Notes: generated by a model from the sequence alone, not told the origin. 19,147 bases of DNA from Candidatus Peregrinibacteria bacterium (GCA_030637565.1 DAOWGG010000027.1:1-19147), one strand, 5' to 3'. Counted from the first letter of the stretch, positions 13,600 to 19,147 are shown. Translations and numbers: made by a program.

Positions 13600-14760
13600 T
13601 TAAGAGTTGGATTTGAGTTTTTTGGCGAGAGGGGTGATGGTGACAATGGAAAATACAGTGGTGATGAAAGCCATGGCTACTAGAATAGAGAATACGTTTT
13701 TATCAATGATTCCTATTTGAAATCCAAGAGTGGCGATGACCAGCTCGGCGGCTCCACGGTTATTCATCCCGAGTCCAATCATTAGTGACTCTAAGTTTGT
13801 TAATTTTTCAAGCTTGGCTACTAACCCACTTCCAATTACTTTTCCAGAAATAGCGACTGCGACGATTGCCATTAAAAACCAGGGGGCGACAATGAAGATT
13901 TTTAGATCTAAGTGAAAGGCTAGGCTGGCGAAAAAGATGGGGCCGAAGAACCCATAGCTTAGGCCATATACTCGGTCTTCTATTTTTGCAAATACGCGTT
14001 TATCGAGTACTTCTTCGTTAATAAATAGACCTGCTAGGAAGGCTCCAATGATCATATGGAGTCCGATTGCTTCTGCGGTTAGCCCCATGATCAGGGCGAT
14101 AATAAGTGTTAGCGTAAATCCTTTGTTTCCAAAATATAAGATGCGATTTAGAAATTTAGAATAACGAATTCCTATAAAAATAATAATTCCAAAGAAGCCC
14201 ACTACTTTTACTAGCATGGCAATTAAGGATGGAATTTCTATGTTGCCTTGTTCAGATAAATTCACGATTACTGAAAATAAAATCAGTGCTAAAATATTCT
14301 CAAAGACAGCAGCCCCTAGTGTAATGTTGGCAGTTCGAGTGTTCATTATCTTACAGTCTTTAAAAACGCGGGCAGCCATCGCAATGGCAGACACTGAAAG
14401 CCCCATTCCAATAAATAACGATGCTTCAATTGATTGTCCAAATAATTGGGCAACATAAAACCCTCCTGCAAATGAGGTGATGGTTCCTCCCATTGCAATT
14501 AGAAAAGACCGTTTTGATGCCTTTAGAATTTCTCGGTGATCGGTTTCCAACCCCGCATGAAGCATAAGAAAGAAAATTCCGAGTTCTGCCAGTACTTTAA
14601 TTACTTCGCTGTTTGGATTAACAATTCCGAGTAAGGCAGGGCCAACCAAGATTCCTCCGAGTAGCTGACCTAAAACAACTGGTAATCTTAATGAACGGAA
14701 TATTTTACCCGCTGTCCAGATGACAACCATTAATATTAATAAACTGTGAAAATCTGGCAA
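13600..14760 (-). CDS. CPA2-type antiporter paralogue with DD replaced by EN
   Basis: A 386-residue paralogue of the downstream antiporter, aligning without gaps over the first ~165 residues (MPDF, LRLPVVLGQLLGGILVGP, ELGIFFLMLHAGLETD, GFFGPIFFASLAFHLDL, NNRGAAELVIATLGF). At the ion-binding position the downstream copy has DD (154-155), but this one reads EN (GAAVFENILALILF). Loss of the key Asp would be expected to alter or abolish coupling. The start is a TTG at 14760, supported by exact correspondence with the MPDF start of the paralogue. It is the first gene of the pair. A weak minus-strand TAAAAT box (14799-14794) could be its promoter. No RCK domain is attached. Confidence 0.88.
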   Translation of the reverse strand: MPDFHSLLILMVVIWTAGKIFRSLRLPVVLGQLLGGILVGPALLGIVNPNSEVIKVLAELGIFFLMLHAGLETDHREILKASKRSFLIAMGGTITSFAGGFYVAQLFGQSIEASLFIGMGLSVSAIAMAARVFKDCKIMNTRTANITLGAAVFENILALILFSVIVNLSEQGNIEIPSLIAMLVKVVGFFGIIIFIGIRYSKFLNRILYFGNKGFTLTLIIALIMGLTAEAIGLHMIIGAFLAGLFINEEVLDKRVFAKIEDRVYGLSYGFFGPIFFASLAFHLDLKIFIVAPWFLMAIVAVAISGKVIGSGLVAKLEKLTNLESLMIGLGMNNRGAAELVIATLGFQIGIIDKNVFSILVAMAFITTVFSIVTITPLAKKLKSNS

Positions 14761-14767
14761 ATTCGTA

Positions 14768-14856
14768 GGGATTAAGAATTAAGGATTAAACTTATTTTAA
14801 CAGACGTGCTAATAAATTCGAAATTCTAAACTCGAAATCCGAATTCTAATTGGACA
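14768..14856. repeat. Word-like AT-rich micro-repeats
   Basis: GGATTAAGAATTAAGGATTAA (14769-14790 region) resembles GGATTAAAGACTAAGGATTA upstream of the DUF4349-like gene (1521-1540). A second run, built on AAATTCGAAATTCTAAACTCG, fills ~14815-14850. These tie together unrelated intergenic regions of the window. Confidence 0.6.
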
Positions 14857-14913
14857 TTTAATCATTTAAGTTTAAAATTTATTTCGTATTTCGTTATTCG
14901 TGCTTCGAATTTT

Positions 14914-16005
14914 ATGAAAATAGCAATGCTTATCAGTGGGGGTGTAGACAGTTCCGTGGCGCTTCGCCTTTTAAAGGATGCAGGTCATGATGTGACGGCG
15001 TTCTACTTGAAGATTTGGCTGGAGGATGAGCTTCAGTATTTGGGGGATTGTCCGTGGGAGGAGGACCTTTCTTATGTTGAGCAAATTTGTAAGGAAGCGA
15101 ATGTTCCGCTTGAGGTCGTTTCAATGCAGAAGGAATATTGGGATCGGGTGGTGAGCTATACCATTGCGGAATGCAAAGCGGGTCGTACGCCGAATCCAGA
15201 TATTTTTTGCAATCAGCAGGTTAAGTTTGGAAGCTTTTACGACAAGATTGATGATTCATTTGAAAAGGTTGCTACGGGTCACTATGCACAGGTTGAGGAG
15301 CTGGATGGTCAGTTTATTCTTAAAAAAGCGCCGGATCCAATTAAGGATCAGACCTACTTTTTATCTTACCTTTCTCAGGAGCAGTTGAGCCGAGCGATGT
15401 TCCCGATTGGTCATTTGAAAAAAGAAGCCGTGCGGGAATTGGCAGAAAAATATAATCTTCCTAATAAAAGCCGAAAGGATAGTCAGGGGATTTGTTTTTT
15501 GGGTAAAATTCCGTATCGCGAATTTATTAAAGAACATTTGGGTGAAATGCCAGGTGATTTTGTGGAATGGGATCCTGAATCAAGTTCAGGAGGTGAAAAA
15601 ATAGGGGGTCATCAAGGTCATTGGTTCTATACCATTGGTCAGCGGTTTGGCTTGGGGCTTTCTGGGGGCCCGTGGTTTGTGGTGGAAAAAGATGCTGAAA
15701 AAAATATTATTTATTTGGCGAATGGGTATGATCCGGAATCGGTTTACGGAACGGAATTTGAGGTGAGGGAGATGAATTGGATCTCAGGTTTCAGATCTCA
15801 GATCTCAGATTTTGAGTTAAAGGTGAAAATTCGGCATGGGGCGAAATCTCATCCGTGTACGGTTGAAGTGGATGGGGATTTGGTGAAAGTGAAATTAACT
15901 GAAAAGGTGCATGGGATTGCAGCTGGTCAATTTGCGGTTTTTTACCTGCCTAGCCGGCAGGCAGGTGATGGCGACGTTTGCTTGGGTGGAGGAATAATTA
16001 CTTGA
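14914..16005 (+). CDS. mnmA: tRNA-specific 2-thiouridylase MnmA
   Basis: It activates U34 of tRNA Glu, Gln and Lys with ATP and inserts sulfur relayed from a cysteine desulfurase. The 363-residue protein has the PP-loop SGGVDSSVAL (residues 8-17), the first catalytic Cys region TPNPDIFCNQQVKFGSF, the second catalytic Cys in SRKDSQGICFLG, the TIGQRFGLGLSGG block, and the C-terminal GQFAVFY ... GDVCLGGGII barrel. Two short repeats lie inside the frame: ISGFRSQISDFEL comes from a GATCTCA micro-repeat, and LPSRQAG between AVFY and GDVCLGGG comes from a palindrome. Both are in surface-loop positions, so the enzyme is probably active. It stops at TGA, which is evidence against the Gly-TGA code. Confidence 0.95.
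   Translation: MKIAMLISGGVDSSVALRLLKDAGHDVTAFYLKIWLEDELQYLGDCPWEEDLSYVEQICKEANVPLEVVSMQKEYWDRVVSYTIAECKAGRTPNPDIFCNQQVKFGSFYDKIDDSFEKVATGHYAQVEELDGQFILKKAPDPIKDQTYFLSYLSQEQLSRAMFPIGHLKKEAVRELAEKYNLPNKSRKDSQGICFLGKIPYREFIKEHLGEMPGDFVEWDPESSSGGEKIGGHQGHWFYTIGQRFGLGLSGGPWFVVEKDAEKNIIYLANGYDPESVYGTEFEVREMNWISGFRSQISDFELKVKIRHGAKSHPCTVEVDGDLVKVKLTEKVHGIAAGQFAVFYLPSRQAGDGDVCLGGGIIT
15781..15816 (+). repeat. GATCTCA micro-repeat inside mnmA
   Basis: ATCTCAGGTTTCAGATCTCAG and the following copies are degenerate repeats of the word that fills the rpmF-nusB spacer. The frame is kept, giving ISGFRSQISDFEL. Confidence 0.75.
15944..15966 (+). repeat. 23-bp palindromic element inside mnmA
   Basis: ACCTGCCT / AGGCAGGT arms of 8 bp around AGCCGGC, encoding LPSRQAG in frame. 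Canonical MnmA reads AVFYxGxVCLGGG without these residues. Confidence 0.85.
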
Positions 16006-16032
16006 CAAAAATTTTTTTTTAATTAATATATA
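16002..16032 (+). promoter_or_regulatory. Promoter of the 67-aa acidic gene
   Basis: TTGACA (16002-16007), overlapping the mnmA stop codon, then AATATATA with 17-19 base spacing (TATATA 16027-16032). The region between is a T9 run and AT-rich DNA. Confidence 0.55.
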
Positions 16033-16064
16033 CTTAATTATAATTCTATTTTTTGCGTTGCCTT

Positions 16065-16268
16065 ATGGATAAAAAAAGAATATCTGAATTGGATGATCTT
16101 ATTTCAAATTCTCTTGAGGGTTGTGATGATTCTTCTGATAGCCCTAATGTTGATACTGGTCGGGAAATTGAAAGGATTTTAGGCGCCGGTACCTTAACGG
16201 CTAAAATGGAAGATGATGAAAAAATGAAAGAGATAAATAGGCTTGTTATGGAATTTCTGAAAGACTAA
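16065..16268 (+). CDS. Small acidic protein of unknown function (67 aa)
   Basis: I do not recognise a family. The 67-residue product is acidic and probably mostly helical: helix KKRISELDDLISNSL, a Ser/Asp-rich linker (CDDSSDSPNVDT), helix GREIERIL, and a C-terminal helix EKMKEINRLVMEFLKD. There is no membrane segment. A TTGACA-type promoter overlaps the end of mnmA and supports expression. The ATG at 16065 is preferred to an in-frame TTG four codons upstream. No Shine-Dalgarno sequence is visible. It converges on nadA with a 35-base gap and no clear terminator. Confidence 0.6.
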   Translation: MDKKRISELDDLISNSLEGCDDSSDSPNVDTGREIERILGAGTLTAKMEDDEKMKEINRLVMEFLKD

Positions 16269-16303
16269 AGGTTTATAGAAATTCCTTCATGCTGAGCAAG
16301 TGG

Positions 16304-17320
16304 TTATTTTTTAAATATCTGCTTTTCCGCAATCTTTACCATTCGATTCAGGGTTTTTTGGGCTTTTTTAACTACTTCTTTTGGAAGCTCAATAATCTGA
16401 TCTTTTCGAGGCTCTTTAAGTGCCTGAAGGACGTCTTTGAGCATGATTTGTTTCATGTAAGGGCAAAGGGCACAAGAGCCGATGATCTGTTTTTCGGGGT
16501 ATTCCACCTTCATTCGATCACTCAGTCCACATTCGGTAGCGAGCATGAATTGTTTGGCGGGGGATTTTTTTAAATATTGAATCATTCCTTCAGTGCTTCC
16601 TGTCATGTCTACTTTTTCAACCACGCTTGGCATGCATTCTAAATGGGCGAGTATCTTGGCTTCTGGGTAATCGCGTCGAACGCTGTCGACGGTTTTTGGT
16701 GAGAATTCTTCATGGACAATGCATCGCCCCGTCCATTTGATGATCTTCTTTTTTGTGAGTGGTTGAAGATTCTTGGCCATCAGCTCATCGGGCAAGAAGA
16801 GGATTTCTTTCTGAGACATCCCTTCGACAATTTTTAGGGCATTTCCAGAAGTGCAACAGGCGTCGCATTCGGCTTTGACGGCGGCGGAAGTATTCACGTA
16901 GCAAATCACGCCGGCTTCGGGGTACTTCTTTCTTAATTTTCGAACATCTTCTGGGGTGATGGATTCGGCAAGGGAGCAGCTGGCGGCACTGGGGATTAGA
17001 ACGGTTTTTTTCGGGTTCATGATCTTTGCGGTTTCCGCCATGAAGTGAACGCTACAAAAAAGAATGGTTTTTTCTTTCGCTTCTATTACCTTTTTACTGA
17101 GCCCGTAAGAATCTCCGATAAAATCAGCGACTCCATAAATAATATCGGGAGTTATGTAAGAGTGAGCCAGAATAATGACATCTTTTTCTTTTTTAAGCTG
17201 ATTGATCTCCATTGTTAATGGGGCTATTAGCTCACAATCGGGCTCAGACCATCCTACTTTTCTTAAGTTATCAAAAAGCCGTTCCGCTTCTTTGTTGATT
17301 TGATTTAGTGAAAAATTCAT
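16304..17320 (-). CDS. nadA: Quinolinate synthase A
   Basis: A [4Fe-4S] enzyme that condenses iminoaspartate with dihydroxyacetone phosphate to quinolinate for NAD synthesis. The 338-residue protein has AHSYITPDIIYGVADFIGDSYGLSKK (residues ~52-77), HFMAETAKIM (92-101), and the three cluster-Cys regions: ASCSLAES (C115), HLECMPSVV (C229) and SCALCPYMK (probably C286). GSTEGM (241-246) and YVNTSAAVKAECDACCTSGNA are also conserved. I chose the ATG at 17320; a TTG upstream would add 15 residues unlike the family. nadB and nadC are not in the window. A TATAAT (17371-17366, minus) could be its -10 box, but the -35 is weak. Confidence 0.94.
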   Translation of the reverse strand: MNFSLNQINKEAERLFDNLRKVGWSEPDCELIAPLTMEINQLKKEKDVIILAHSYITPDIIYGVADFIGDSYGLSKKVIEAKEKTILFCSVHFMAETAKIMNPKKTVLIPSAASCSLAESITPEDVRKLRKKYPEAGVICYVNTSAAVKAECDACCTSGNALKIVEGMSQKEILFLPDELMAKNLQPLTKKKIIKWTGRCIVHEEFSPKTVDSVRRDYPEAKILAHLECMPSVVEKVDMTGSTEGMIQYLKKSPAKQFMLATECGLSDRMKVEYPEKQIIGSCALCPYMKQIMLKDVLQALKEPRKDQIIELPKEVVKKAQKTLNRMVKIAEKQIFKK

Positions 17321-17365
17321 ATTGCTATGAGTTTTGACTTTTTTAATGAAAAAATCAAGTTTCAA

Positions 17366-17371
17366 ATTATA
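17366..17371 (-). promoter_or_regulatory. Candidate -10 box of nadA
   Basis: TATAAT on the minus strand, about 45 bases before the nadA ATG. No good -35 box is seen at 17-base spacing. Confidence 0.35.
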
Positions 17372-17452
17372 AAAATTAGCTTTTCTTTTTATGGCTATAA
17401 AACTATTTTTCTATTTTGTCATTGAAATCTTTTATAATTTTTGTCAAATAAA

Positions 17453-17470
17453 TTGGCTTTGTTCAGCCAA
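17453..17470. other. Hairpin TTGGCT/AGCCAA in the nadA upstream region
   Basis: A 6-bp perfect stem with a 6-nt loop, close to the start region of the divergent RNA unit. It has no T-run on the plus strand. Role unknown. Confidence 0.45.
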
Positions 17471-17507
17471 AAAGTGATACAATGTAAAAATTTTATATAA
17501 AAAGAAG

Positions 17508-17535
17508 TTGACTTGAGATTTTAAAGATATAGAAT
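17508..17535 (+). promoter_or_regulatory. Promoter of the candidate ncRNA
   Basis: TTGACT (17508-17513), 16-base spacer, TAGAAT (17530-17535). The predicted start is near 17541. Confidence 0.65.
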
Positions 17536-17540
17536 CGTCT

Positions 17541-17706
17541 CGGTTTTTTTAGGTCTTCGCTAAAGCTTCGACCCACAAAAAAGCCATCATTGATCTTTTA
17601 AACACATTGGCAGATAAAAGCAAAAATAAATTATTCCACTTTCATTCGTTGTCCCGAGTGATGGCGACCTTTTGCTGATTTTTTTTGAGCAAAAAGATCG
17701 CTTTTT
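17541..17706 (+). ncRNA. Candidate free-standing structured ncRNA (~165 nt)
   Basis: The region lies between a sigma-70-type promoter and an intrinsic terminator and has no open frame with protein character. Visible pairings are: a 5' hairpin (T-run 17544-17549 with A-run 17577-17582, inner GGTC 17552-17555 / GACC 17570-17573); a long-range 8-bp stem GCCATCAT (17583-17590) / GTGATGGC (17658-17665), which encloses ~67 AT-rich bases and a smaller CTTTTA/TAAAAG stem; and the terminator, whose base shares two positions with the long-range stem. I cannot assign it to 6S, SRP, tmRNA or RNase P RNA. The length is near that of 6S RNA, but the central-bubble structure is not evident. Confidence 0.55.
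17664..17706 (+). terminator. Terminator of the candidate ncRNA
   Basis: GCGACCTTTTGCT pairs with AGCAAAAAGATCGC (ends at 17701), 12 bp with one mismatch and one bulge, followed by TTTTTATTTT. Confidence 0.85.
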
Positions 17707-17727
17707 ATTTTGGGTTTACCTTGGAAG

Positions 17728-17756
17728 TTGGAGCTGATGTTTATCAGCTATATAAT
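17728..17756 (+). promoter_or_regulatory. Promoter of the GC-rich gene with operator-like dyad
   Basis: TTGGAG (17728-17733), exactly 17 bases, TATAAT (17751-17756). The spacer holds a perfect dyad AGCTGAT-GTTT-ATCAGCT (17732-17749) that fills the gap between the boxes, a typical place for a repressor or MerR-type activator to bind. The regulator is unknown. Confidence 0.7.
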
Positions 17757-17762
17757 TTATTT

Positions 17763-17918
17763 ATCTTTTTTATTCAAACAAGTTCCTCCCTAGAGAATAC
17801 TCTTTTATTCAATTGAAAATTGATTAAGGGTGTGTTCTCTCGTAGGGAGGAGCACGCACTGGGCACTACGCCCGCACAACCCGTGACCCTGAAAAAGTCA
17901 CAACGATTGGAGATTCTC
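17763..17918 (+). promoter_or_regulatory. Structured 5' leader of the GC-rich gene
   Basis: About 155 bases from the predicted start to the ATG. Three pairings are visible: a long imperfect stem CCTCCCTAGAGAATAC (17785-17800) with GTGTTCTCTCGTAGGGAGG (17832-17850), with a 3-base bulge; GGGC-ACTAC-GCCC near 17863-17875; and GTGAC/GTCAC near 17882-17900, just ahead of the ribosome binding site. A cis-regulatory role is possible, but no known riboswitch is recognised. Confidence 0.5.
17909..17913 (+). promoter_or_regulatory. Shine-Dalgarno that sets the start of the GC-rich gene
   Basis: GGAGA five bases before the ATG at 17919. It decides for this start over an in-frame TTG at 17820 that would lie inside the leader hairpin. 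Confidence 0.65.
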
Positions 17919-18905
17919 ATGAACCGCAAGAACAGCTACAGCCTCGACCAGCTCCGCGCCATTTTCAACACCCTTCCCGAGTCCGCGCTTCGTCGCTTCG
18001 CCGGCATCCACATCGAGGACGCCAGCACCGACACCCCGCGCTTCACGCTCGTCGGCAAGGACGAGGTTGCGCAGATGGTCGAGATGAAGATTCCCGGCCT
18101 GATGAGCTTCGAGAGCCTCGGCTACTCGAAGATCGGCAATGTCGCCCTTCTGTCCTTCTCTGGCGAGGTCCCCACGGAGCTCATCCGTGACCTCGTCAAG
18201 GGCATCAACTGGAGCGGCCTGTCGGTCGATCCCGTCACCCAGCACTCCTCCTACGGGTTCTTCTCCGTCAACGAGCGCCTGGACCGCACCCACTGCCTGG
18301 TGAACCTCGACACCGGCTACGTCGCCCCGATCTCCACGATCGACGGCACGTACGCCACCAAGGTCGAGTTCATCGCTCTCGAGAACGGCAGCATCGAGCT
18401 GGTCGCCCTCGTCGACACCAAGGCGGTTCGTACCACTCTGAAGCTCAACGAGCTGAAGGAAGGGTACGTTCCGAGCTGGAACCCGATCAAGACGGACGCG
18501 GAGGTCCATGATCTCTCCATGCGCATCGTCGACGAGAAGTCCTCGATCGTCCTCGCGACGACCGACGGCATCCAGATGTACCGCGATGGTGAGATCATCT
18601 CGTTCAAGTCCACCAAGGACCTGGACGTGATGGTTCTCGACGCTGGCTTCGCCGGCATGATGGACTCTTTCGGCACCCCCGTGGTGACGAAGGGTGACGA
18701 CGTCATCGGCAGCGTGATCGGTTTCGTGACCGGAGACGGCGAGCTGATGACCATCCCCACCAACCCCACCAAGAAGGTGAAGCCGACCCTGGTGACCGAC
18801 CAGCTCGACACCAAGGTCAGCCGTATCATCCCGGACGGTGTGGGCTACTGGTGTGCCTTTGGCAACACCATCGAGTCCATTTCGGCCACCCCGGTGAACG
18901 TCTAG
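17919..18905 (+). CDS. GC-rich gene for a soluble protein of unknown function (328 aa)
   Basis: I do not recognise a family. The product has no signal peptide or membrane segment and reads as strongly beta-rich. The middle and C-terminal segments with a strand-turn pattern (FFSVNERLDRTHCLVNLDTG, KVEFIALENGSIELVALVD, SIVLATTDGIQMYRDGEIIS, GVGYWCAFGNTIESIS) recall beta-propeller blades; this is shape only. The N-terminus is helical (MNRKNSYSLDQLRAIFNTLP). Base use is unlike anything else in the window: all 20 codons at 18000-18059 end in G or C, whereas neighbours are AT-rich. It has its own promoter with an operator-like dyad, a structured leader, a Shine-Dalgarno sequence and a terminator. 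This suggests recent transfer or strong selection for expression. Long frames on the other strand are by-products of the high GC content. Confidence 0.8.
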   Translation: MNRKNSYSLDQLRAIFNTLPESALRRFAGIHIEDASTDTPRFTLVGKDEVAQMVEMKIPGLMSFESLGYSKIGNVALLSFSGEVPTELIRDLVKGINWSGLSVDPVTQHSSYGFFSVNERLDRTHCLVNLDTGYVAPISTIDGTYATKVEFIALENGSIELVALVDTKAVRTTLKLNELKEGYVPSWNPIKTDAEVHDLSMRIVDEKSSIVLATTDGIQMYRDGEIISFKSTKDLDVMVLDAGFAGMMDSFGTPVVTKGDDVIGSVIGFVTGDGELMTIPTNPTKKVKPTLVTDQLDTKVSRIIPDGVGYWCAFGNTIESISATPVNV

Positions 18906-19062
18906 CGTTCTCCTCCCTGGGAAACATTGTTTGAAATTTCTGCCTTTGTGCTCATGTCATCATTGCCAGCCATTTGCTGAGCGTGGAGGCTGAAAAATAA
19001 GATAATGTCAGAGGGTTCGGCGATTTATTCGCCGGCCCTAGTTCCTTTATGTGAAAATTTTA
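18906..19062 (+). other. Hairpin-rich 3' region of the GC-rich gene
   Basis: It holds CAGCC/GGCTG (18967-18971 / 18988-18992) and a strong hairpin at 19012-19039, where AGGG and CGGCGA pair with TCGCCG and CCCT around TTTAT. GTTCTCCTCCCT (18907-18918) is an 11/12 inverted copy of AGGGAGGAGCAC in the leader (17844-17855). No gene is seen. Confidence 0.6.
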
Positions 19063-19090
19063 CCTATCTGCTGTCAGACAGGATTTTTTT
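19063..19090 (+). terminator. Terminator of the GC-rich gene
   Basis: CCTATCTG (19063-19070) pairs with CAGACAGG (19075-19082) with one mismatch and a CTGT loop, followed by A and seven T. Confidence 0.75.
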
Positions 19091-19104
19091 AAAATTTTAA
19101 AAAT

Positions 19105-19113
19105 ATGCTATTG
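19105..19113 (+). promoter_or_regulatory. Possible extended -10 of the next gene
   Basis: TGCTATTGT fits TGnTATnnT, about 20 bases before the last ATG of the window. No clear -35 box is seen in the AT-rich DNA upstream. Confidence 0.3.
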
Positions 19114-19131
19114 TTTGAGTTAAATTAAATA

Positions 19132-19147
19132 ATGAAAAATATGAAAA
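19132..19147 (+). CDS. Start of a gene running off the right edge
   Basis: ATGAAAAATATGAAAA begins MKNMK, a typical start for an exported protein, and follows a terminator and a -10-like box. Only five codons are visible, so the call is tentative. Confidence 0.35.

Noticed and set aside
12435-14760. Recent identical duplication or assembly artefact of the antiporter genes
   Set aside because: The two copies differ throughout, including the DD/EN site, and have different start codons, so they are an old, diverged tandem pair.
17541-17706. Assignment of the ncRNA to 6S, SRP or tmRNA
   Set aside because: No GGAAGG-type SRP loop, no alanyl-tRNA-like ends and no clear 6S central bubble could be seen; it is left unassigned.
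17898-18829. Long minus-strand open frames (203 and 170 codons) opposite the GC-rich gene
   Set aside because: High GC3 on the plus strand removes stop codons from the other strand; the translations are low-complexity (Asp/Arg/Val- or Ser/Thr-rich), and only the plus frame has promoter, ribosome binding site and terminator.

Overview
The window looks like a chromosomal segment of an ultra-reduced bacterium of the Patescibacteria (Candidate Phyla Radiation), possibly a Peregrinibacteria-type lineage. This is inferred from the mix of AT-rich housekeeping genes without Shine-Dalgarno sequences, secreted multi-TM proteins built of VirB2/TrbC-like (T4SS pilin-like) modules, word-like AT-rich intergenic micro-repeats, and a palindromic CCTGCC/GGCAGG element inside a coding sequence. 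TGA is used as a stop (mnmA), so the recoded Gracilibacteria/Absconditabacteria code is unlikely. No rRNA, tRNA, CRISPR array or transposase was found.

Layout. 1-300: 3' end of an acidic, tandem-repeat protein gene with a terminator. 481-5134 (minus strand): a DUF4349-like coiled-coil membrane protein, chorismate synthase (aroC), then a two-gene operon of secreted proteins, each with three pilin-like two-TM modules. 5275-6798 (plus): rpmF-nusB-rnc. 6973-7578 (minus): two small unrecognised genes, each with its own promoter and a strong ribosome binding site; the upstream one ends in a very strong terminator. 7701-9846 (minus): the conserved rpmH-rnpA-yidC-jag cluster, without dnaA. 9968-11244 (minus): a TIM-barrel protein and a membrane-anchored protein. 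11320-12438 (plus): a TRM11/Trm-G10-like methyltransferase. 12435-14760 (minus): tandem duplicated CPA2-type cation/proton antiporters. 14914-16268 (plus): mnmA and a small acidic gene. 16304-17320 (minus): nadA. 17508-17706: a probable free-standing non-coding RNA. 17728-19090: a compositionally foreign, very GC-rich gene with an operator-like promoter, a structured leader and its own terminator. The next gene starts at the right edge.

How it fits together. Most of the window is information processing and envelope biogenesis: ribosomal proteins L32 and L34, RNase III, RNase P protein, NusB, tRNA thiolation, YidC and Jag/KhpB. There are a few isolated biosynthetic enzymes (aroC, nadA). The most unusual parts are the double set of triple pilin-like proteins, the self-contained GC-rich unit at the right end with its neighbouring RNA gene, the paired small genes with Shine-Dalgarno sequences, and short repeats that have entered the mnmA and methyltransferase reading frames. 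All family assignments come from reading the sequence only; no database search was run.
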